Source of the DNA: Sulfuracidifex metallicus DSM 6482 = JCM 9184
Lineage (GTDB): Archaea; Thermoproteota; Thermoprotei_A; Sulfolobales; Sulfolobaceae
Assembly (NCBI GenBank): GCA_032834875.1
Contig: CP135238.1
Span: 316,011 to 380,010 of the forward strand
Length of the DNA stretch: 64,000 nucleotides
Direction of reading: 5' to 3'
A program made the position numbers and the translations under genes. The notes beneath the pieces are model-generated. The model was given only the letters and a program-made list of their open reading frames with translations, did not search any database and had not been told where the DNA came from. Below are positions 59,113-64,000 of the stretch, piece after piece; position 1 is the first letter of the stretch, and every line of letters begins with the position of its first letter.

Positions 59113-60768
59113 TTACTCAACATCTATTCTGACTAAAAAGATATCTCCTCTGTTACTTCTCGTTAAAAACTCTCCTGTCTGGAGAGATAAAGCTGTATCA
59201 TGTATTAACGTATAAGCTTCCGAATCTCCGGCTAAAAACCTTACTATATAGTCAACCTCATTGGGTTCAGATAGCTGGAAAATGAAGAAAGACGCTGAGT
59301 TATTCATCAATTTTTTTACATATTCAACGGACTGGGAAACAACTATCATACCAATTCCGAACTTTCTTCCCTCTGCGAATATCCTCTCTACAATGTCCCT
59401 TCCAGTTTCCTTTGATAGGACGAATGGAGCTTCGTCTAGCACAAAAACTTTCCAAAAGTCGGATTGTCCTCTTCTAAGCATATAGTCCCTTAAATTCCTC
59501 AGTATTGTCTCTATCATTATATACTTTATTTCGTTGGCTGAAACGCTAGAGAAGTCTAGCACGAAGTTTCCCTCAAATATTTCTTCTAGGTTTACGCTGT
59601 CCCTGGAGAATACCTCAGTTGAGAGAAAAAGCAGATACGGTTCAAGGGAGGACAGTCTGTTAATGTCTTGAGTGGACGTGGACAATTTCTTTTTCCTTTC
59701 TAAATAGAGTAACACGTCCCTAAACGTTGGCGGTTTCTGGTTCCAAGTTCTAGGATCTTCCTCTTCAATACCGCTTTCGAAGTAAGTTTCAGAAATAAGG
59801 TTAAACATGTCAATAGTCTGAAGATTACCCAAATTGAAGATCGATTTGATCATGTAAGCTACTTCTAAAGATCTCTTCTTTGGGGACGTGTTGTTTAAGG
59901 ACAATGGATTAACTGATACCTTTGACATATCTATTTTCTTTGCCCCTTCACTAGGGTACTCGCCATGAAGGTCGAATATTGTAAACGAAACGTTAAGTTG
60001 TCTTATGATCCATTTAACTAGGAAAGATTTACCGGAACCGCTTGAGCCAACTATTACTGAATTATAGTTTTTGCTTTCCTTTAAGTTAACTTTGAACTCC
60101 TGATTTGCCTTAATCCAAGTATATGAATTTCCCCTAAATCTAAAACTAGTAGACGATTTTAATAGCACTTTTGTCACTTTACCTATATTAATTCCGGATC
60201 CGCTAGTGGATGTTATGGAGAATAGAGCCAAAGGAAGAGATAGCCAACTCATGAAAATCAGGGGATATATTCTTTTCTGAGAGAAGACCATAGCTAAGAA
60301 ATCCGCTACGCAGCCAAAGGCTAGAAACGGAAAGCCCAATAAAAAGAAGACCAAATATCCAATTATTGTAAGAAAAAGAAGAATTAACAAATTTCCTTTA
60401 GTAGGTTTAGATACGTTATGCTTAGATAACATGTTTATTAGAAAGTCTGAAAAGTTTCTCCTTGAAATAAATAGGATAAATGAAGCAGAAGAAAATCCAA
60501 ATAGGTAGACGCTCAAGTCTATGGGGTCTATTAGATTTATTCCTATAATTGAAAATGAGGAATAAACTCCCAAGAAATATATGAGCGATGTTAATGGAGA
60601 GTAGAAGACTATCACTGAAGAGAATGCGTCAAGGAATAGAACTACGAAAAAGAAAAAGAAGTAAGAAGTTATTCCTTGCACTCCGCGAAAGAAGTCTGGG
60701 ATCGCAGTAAGTGCGATAGATTCAGAAATTAGGATTGCAACAAACACTACGTGTCTCTCTTCCAACAT
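59113..60768 (-). CDS. Membrane HerA/VirB4-like ATPase, CedB-like candidate
   Basis: The 551-aa protein has an N-terminal membrane part of about 190 residues with six or so helices, then a FtsK-HerA ATPase with Walker A GSSGSGKS (241-248), FTIFDLHGEYP and Walker B FVLDEAPF. The layout, membrane helices followed by HerA/VirB4 ATPase, is that of CedB, the motor for DNA import in Sulfolobales. CedA was not seen in the window. A plain HerA repair ATPase would lack the helices. Starts with ATG 60768, followed downstream by rpo13 after 11 nt. Confidence 0.7.
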   Translation of the reverse strand: MLEERHVVFVAILISESIALTAIPDFFRGVQGITSYFFFFFVVLFLDAFSSVIVFYSPLTSLIYFLGVYSSFSIIGINLIDPIDLSVYLFGFSSASFILFISRRNFSDFLINMLSKHNVSKPTKGNLLILLFLTIIGYLVFFLLGFPFLAFGCVADFLAMVFSQKRIYPLIFMSWLSLPLALFSITSTSGSGINIGKVTKVLLKSSTSFRFRGNSYTWIKANQEFKVNLKESKNYNSVIVGSSGSGKSFLVKWIIRQLNVSFTIFDLHGEYPSEGAKKIDMSKVSVNPLSLNNTSPKKRSLEVAYMIKSIFNLGNLQTIDMFNLISETYFESGIEEEDPRTWNQKPPTFRDVLLYLERKKKLSTSTQDINRLSSLEPYLLFLSTEVFSRDSVNLEEIFEGNFVLDFSSVSANEIKYIMIETILRNLRDYMLRRGQSDFWKVFVLDEAPFVLSKETGRDIVERIFAEGRKFGIGMIVVSQSVEYVKKLMNNSASFFIFQLSEPNEVDYIVRFLAGDSEAYTLIHDTALSLQTGEFLTRSNRGDIFLVRIDVE

Positions 60769-60943
60769 TTTTATGAGTTAATAATGAAACCTTAATAAAA
60801 AACTTATCATCGTATTAAATCAAGATCAAGCTTAGCAAGACGTCTCTTTTTTATCACAAAAAAGTATTTTCCTTATATGATTAGTTCTTCCCTTAAACTT
60901 GGAGTCAGGAAGTTAATATCTTAGTTTATGGTTTCTTTAAGTA
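60769..60943. other. 175-bp divergent intergenic region
   Basis: Holds the promoters of the CedB-like gene (minus) and the Lhr helicase (plus). TTAGTTTATGG about 20 nt before ATG 60944 is a weak TATA candidate. AT-rich, with no RNA gene or repeat seen. Confidence 0.4.
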
Positions 60944-63688
60944 ATGTTGAGTGAGGCACAAGACTTCATATCAAGGATAAAGTCAATAGGATACAGCGAA
61001 CTAACTCCTATTCAAAAGATTGCAATTCCTTTAGTGGAAAAAGGAAATGACGTTCTAATCACTGCACCTACGGGCTTCGGTAAGACGGAAGCAGCAGTTT
61101 TGCCAGTCTTTTACTCAATTTACCTTAATCGTCCCATGAAAGTTTCATGTCTTTATATAACACCTTTGCGTTCACTAAATCGCGATGTAGAGGATAGACT
61201 CAAGAGAATAGGCTCCGCTTTAGGAATTAAGGTGGGAGTGAAACACGGAGATACCACAGAGAAACAAAGGAAGGATATAATCAATGATCCACCAGACCTT
61301 CTGATAACGACACCGGAGTCGGCTCAGTATTTTCTGATCAATAAGAAGATGAGGGAACTCATGAGGAATTTGAGGTGGATAATTATAGACGAGCTTCAGG
61401 AAATGCTTGACGAGAAGAGGGGTGTAGATCTATCGGTCACGCTAGAGCGACTTAAGAGGCTTGTAGGAAGGAGGTTGCAATTAATAGGAATATCAGCGAC
61501 AGTCGGAGACGTGGATATGGCAAGGAAGTATCTTAACGTTTCAGGCAATGTCAAGGTAGCTAAGGTAGATCTCACTAAAAACATGGATGTGACAATAGAG
61601 ATTCCAGAAGTTACTGAGGAAGATCTTAAGATAGCTAAGTCTCACTCAATATCACCTGAGGTTGCATCAAGGATTAGGAAACTTAAGGAAATAGCAACTG
61701 AAAACAAACCGCTCCTTGTATTTACTAACACAAGGGAAATGACGGAGTTCCTAGCAAATTCCATGTCTAATGTTTTTCAAATGAAAGTAGTTGCACATCA
61801 CGGTTCTCTATCTAGGGAATTAAGGGTAACTGTGGAGAAGGACTTTAGAAACTCTAACGTTGACGCTGTAATAGCAACGTCTAGCTTAGAGCTTGGAATA
61901 GACATAGGTTCTGTGAAGCTGGTTGTGCAATACATGTCTCCAAGGGAGAGCCTAAGGTTAATTCAAAGGATAGGCAGAAGCAACCATCACTTATCAGGCA
62001 TATCCAAGGGCATAGTAATGCCTGGAAATGATCTTTATGATGTGTTGGAATGTAACGCTATAGTAAGGTTAGCCAAACAAGGTTATGTGGAGAAACCTCT
62101 GGTTGAGTATACACCTTTAGACGTGATGGCTCATCAGATTGCTGGTATGGTATTAGAAGGATATGATAACGTAAATGAGATAGAGAAGGTTCTAAGAGGA
62201 TCGCTATACTTCAAGGACATGAAGAGGGAAGAGCTTGAGGAAGTAATAGAACTTCTTCAAGGTGCAAGGATTATTAAGAGGAAAGATGACGGAAAGTTAG
62301 GTGTATCTTGGAGAATTTGGAGATATTATTATGGAACTAACATGATTCCTGACTCAATTAGGAGCTTTTCTGTAATTGATTCACTAACTGGCACGAAGCT
62401 GGGTACACTTAATGAAGATTTTGTATCCACTCTTGAGGACGACAGTTTATTTATCCTTGGAGGCAGACTCTGGAAGGTCGTTACTATAGAGCAGGATAAG
62501 GTGTTGGTGGAAAGGGGGCAGTTAAAGAAAGGGGTTCTGCCTAGCTGGTTCGGTGAATCCATACCGGTGGAGAGGGAAACTGCGATGTGGGTGTACGACA
62601 GGATAAACGAAATGTTCAAAGGTAACATTAAAGACGACGTAGTTCTACCTCAAGAGAGTAAAGCACTTATACGGGAATACAAGGAAAGAGGATACCCTGA
62701 AGTCAAAAGGGACACCGTCTTAGTAGAAATTATTAATCACGATTTAATTATATTGCATTCTCCTCTAGGTAATAGGGGAAACAACACTTTAGGTGCATTA
62801 TTTTCAGTGCTATTAAATGGTATAAAGATGGCCAGATCCTCCTTCAGGGCGGATTCCTACCACGTAGCTTTGTCATCCATGGTTCCAATATTCTCCGAGG
62901 ATGTAAGAAAGGTAAAAGACGAGATGCTGTCCTTGTCCTATGAACAACTTTTAGGAATACTTGAAAGAGGTATAAGGGACAGTCCTCAGTTTAGATGGAA
63001 GTTGTTAGTGGAAGTCAAGAGGTTCGGAGTGATTGATCCTAAATCTGACGTCGATGTATCAAGCACAATACTTAAGGCATATGCTGACACCTTAGTGGGT
63101 AGGGAGGCGGTTAGAGAACTTTTGGTCAAGAACTATGACGAACAAGCGATTTCTATATTGAAAACTTTGAACTGGGAAATTGTTGAGGTACCATCTCCTT
63201 CTCCTCTTGCATCCCAATTCCTTAACAGACTTATGGCGTTTCAATCTTGGGAGGACAACTCACCCTTCATAATGGGGGTGATGAAGGAAAGATTATTGGA
63301 GAAAGAGTTTAATTTAGTATGCCTAGTATGCGGCTGGAGCGATAAGGTGAAAGTTAAGTATTCTCCTTCAAAGTGCCCTAAGTGTGGATCTGTATTCATA
63401 GGAGCCTCAGAAACGTCTGAAACGGATTCAATCAAGGCTGTGAGGAAGGCTCTAAAGGGTTATAATTTGGACAAAAATGAGAAGAAATTATTGGAAAATG
63501 TGAAGAAAGTTGCTTCTTTCTTTTCCTCCTATGGCAGGAACGCTCTGATAGCCCTAGCTACGCCGGGAGTAGGTCCTTCTAATATAGGCAGAGCTCTAAT
63601 CAAGCTAGGCGAAGGCGAAGAGCAGTTCTATACAGCCCTTTTAGAGGAGGAAAGGAGATTCTTGAAAAACAGGAAGTTTTGGCAGTAG
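60944..63688 (+). CDS. Lhr-type superfamily 2 helicase
   Basis: The 914-aa protein has a Q motif (SELTPIQKIAIP), Walker A APTGFGKT (41-48), box II DELQ (149-152), SATVGD, and the helicase C domain ending in QRIGRSNHH, followed by the large Lhr core and a C-terminal zinc finger (CLVCGW and CPKCGS). The DELQ variant of box II, instead of DEVH, is notable. Lhr helicases unwind DNA or RNA/DNA and act in repair. ATG 60944, divergent from the CedB-like gene. Confidence 0.9.
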   Translation: MLSEAQDFISRIKSIGYSELTPIQKIAIPLVEKGNDVLITAPTGFGKTEAAVLPVFYSIYLNRPMKVSCLYITPLRSLNRDVEDRLKRIGSALGIKVGVKHGDTTEKQRKDIINDPPDLLITTPESAQYFLINKKMRELMRNLRWIIIDELQEMLDEKRGVDLSVTLERLKRLVGRRLQLIGISATVGDVDMARKYLNVSGNVKVAKVDLTKNMDVTIEIPEVTEEDLKIAKSHSISPEVASRIRKLKEIATENKPLLVFTNTREMTEFLANSMSNVFQMKVVAHHGSLSRELRVTVEKDFRNSNVDAVIATSSLELGIDIGSVKLVVQYMSPRESLRLIQRIGRSNHHLSGISKGIVMPGNDLYDVLECNAIVRLAKQGYVEKPLVEYTPLDVMAHQIAGMVLEGYDNVNEIEKVLRGSLYFKDMKREELEEVIELLQGARIIKRKDDGKLGVSWRIWRYYYGTNMIPDSIRSFSVIDSLTGTKLGTLNEDFVSTLEDDSLFILGGRLWKVVTIEQDKVLVERGQLKKGVLPSWFGESIPVERETAMWVYDRINEMFKGNIKDDVVLPQESKALIREYKERGYPEVKRDTVLVEIINHDLIILHSPLGNRGNNTLGALFSVLLNGIKMARSSFRADSYHVALSSMVPIFSEDVRKVKDEMLSLSYEQLLGILERGIRDSPQFRWKLLVEVKRFGVIDPKSDVDVSSTILKAYADTLVGREAVRELLVKNYDEQAISILKTLNWEIVEVPSPSPLASQFLNRLMAFQSWEDNSPFIMGVMKERLLEKEFNLVCLVCGWSDKVKVKYSPSKCPKCGSVFIGASETSETDSIKAVRKALKGYNLDKNEKKLLENVKKVASFFSSYGRNALIALATPGVGPSNIGRALIKLGEGEEQFYTALLEEERRFLKNRKFWQ

Positions 63689-63739
63689 GCAGTAAGTTTA
63701 AAATTACCTATTTTTCAGAAGAGATGGGTAGATCAAATC

Positions 63740-64000
63740 ATGGCGGTCATAGAAGTAGGTAGAATTTGCGTTAAAACTAGGGGTAAAGACGCAGGAAAGA
63801 AAGTCGTAATAGTTGATATAATAGATGAGAATTTCGTTCTGGTGACCGGTCCTAAAGACGTGAACGGAGTAAAGAGGAAGAGGACCAACATACTTCACAT
63901 AGATCCAACCGATAAGAAAATAGAAGTAAACAAGGGTGCAACAGATGAGGAAGTAAAGAACGCGCTTCAGCAGGCTTCCCTCCTTGACTTCCAGAAGGAA
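63740..64000 (+). CDS. rpl14e: Large ribosomal subunit protein L14e, 3' end outside window
   Basis: The first 87 residues are present: MAVIEVGRICVKTRGKDAGK, VIVDIIDENFVLVTGP, and KRKRTNILHIDPTDKK match the KOW-like L14e. The family is about 96 aa, so only a few codons are missing. ATG 63740. A TATA-like TAAGTTTAAA lies around 63692-63702, giving a leader of about 15-18 nt. Confidence 0.94.
   Translation, partial: MAVIEVGRICVKTRGKDAGKKVVIVDIIDENFVLVTGPKDVNGVKRKRTNILHIDPTDKKIEVNKGATDEEVKNALQQASLLDFQKE

Noticed and set aside
63704-63898. 64-codon minus-strand ORF at the right edge
   Set aside because: It is antisense to the L14e gene, which is clearly recognisable.

Overview
The window is chromosomal DNA of a thermoacidophilic crenarchaeon of the order Sulfolobales. 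The evidence is the gene content: reverse gyrase, two PCNA paralogues, the crenarchaeal RNA polymerase subunit Rpo13, a Cdc48/VAT ATPase, separately encoded Kae1 and Bud32, a split transketolase and a split MetE. Many genes also have an archaeal TATA box about 25 nt before the start codon, the sign of leaderless mRNAs. By eye the base composition is moderate (around 40% GC). That fits a Metallosphaera- or Sulfuracidifex-like genome better than a very AT-rich Sulfolobus, but I cannot name the species. Coding density is very high, genes overlap by a few bases, and no insertion sequence, CRISPR array, prophage or integration scar was seen.

Layout. 1-1773: the end of a NuoN-type complex I subunit overlapping an inositol phosphate synthase. 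1853-3483: a small SWIM zinc-finger protein and a secreted, internally duplicated protein. 3794-13202 (minus): one ten-gene operon running from a split transketolase through chorismate mutase-prephenate dehydrogenase and DAHP synthase to the whole shikimate pathway. 13249-19287 (plus): an E1-like enzyme, a flippase-like membrane protein, the Cdc45-like RecJdbh protein, Pcc1, L10e, Dph2, Csl4, Rpo11 and TFS, followed by tRNA-Arg and an opposing tRNA-Gln. 19908-26697: TFB, aIF1, Rpo12, agmatinase, GlyRS and an operon of small conserved proteins ending with the tRNA splicing endonuclease. 26869-37115: UbiX, Thi4, S24e, S27ae, Kae1, Bud32, an XTPase, an aldo-keto reductase, two A-type ATPase stalk subunits, TrmI, two DNA-binding regulators, S25e and a nitrilase homologue without its catalytic residues. 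37117-48654: reverse gyrase divergent from Cdc48, phosphoglycerate mutase, dephospho-CoA kinase, Spt4, Rpo7, a PIN protein, aIF2-gamma, S6e and CbiX. 48780-64000: S15, split MetE, PCNA3, CbiA, membrane proteins, a riboflavin operon, PCNA1, Rpo13, a CedB/HerA-like ATPase, an Lhr helicase and the start of L14e.

How the genes work together. This is mostly core information-processing DNA: four RNA polymerase subunits plus Spt4, TFS and TFB; seven ribosomal proteins; two initiation factors; three KEOPS subunits; and replication and topology factors. Two biosynthetic operons are set into it. The aromatic operon carries its own transketolase, which makes erythrose 4-phosphate. The riboflavin operon (RibB, archaeal riboflavin synthase, RibH, GTP cyclohydrolase III) ends with a deaminase-type amidohydrolase.

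Most interesting points: (1) that amidohydrolase is a good candidate for the deamination step of archaeal riboflavin synthesis, for which I know of no assigned enzyme; (2) a C/D box sRNA on the minus strand at 34768-34822 has both guide spacers exactly 12 nt long, and one guide is complementary to the 530 loop of archaeal 16S rRNA; (3) one perfectly palindromic TATA box at 22581-22588 lies exactly 25.5 nt from start codons on both sides, which implies a truly bidirectional leaderless promoter and moves the annotated starts of agmatinase and GlyRS; (4) the nitrilase homologue beside reverse gyrase appears to be catalytically dead.
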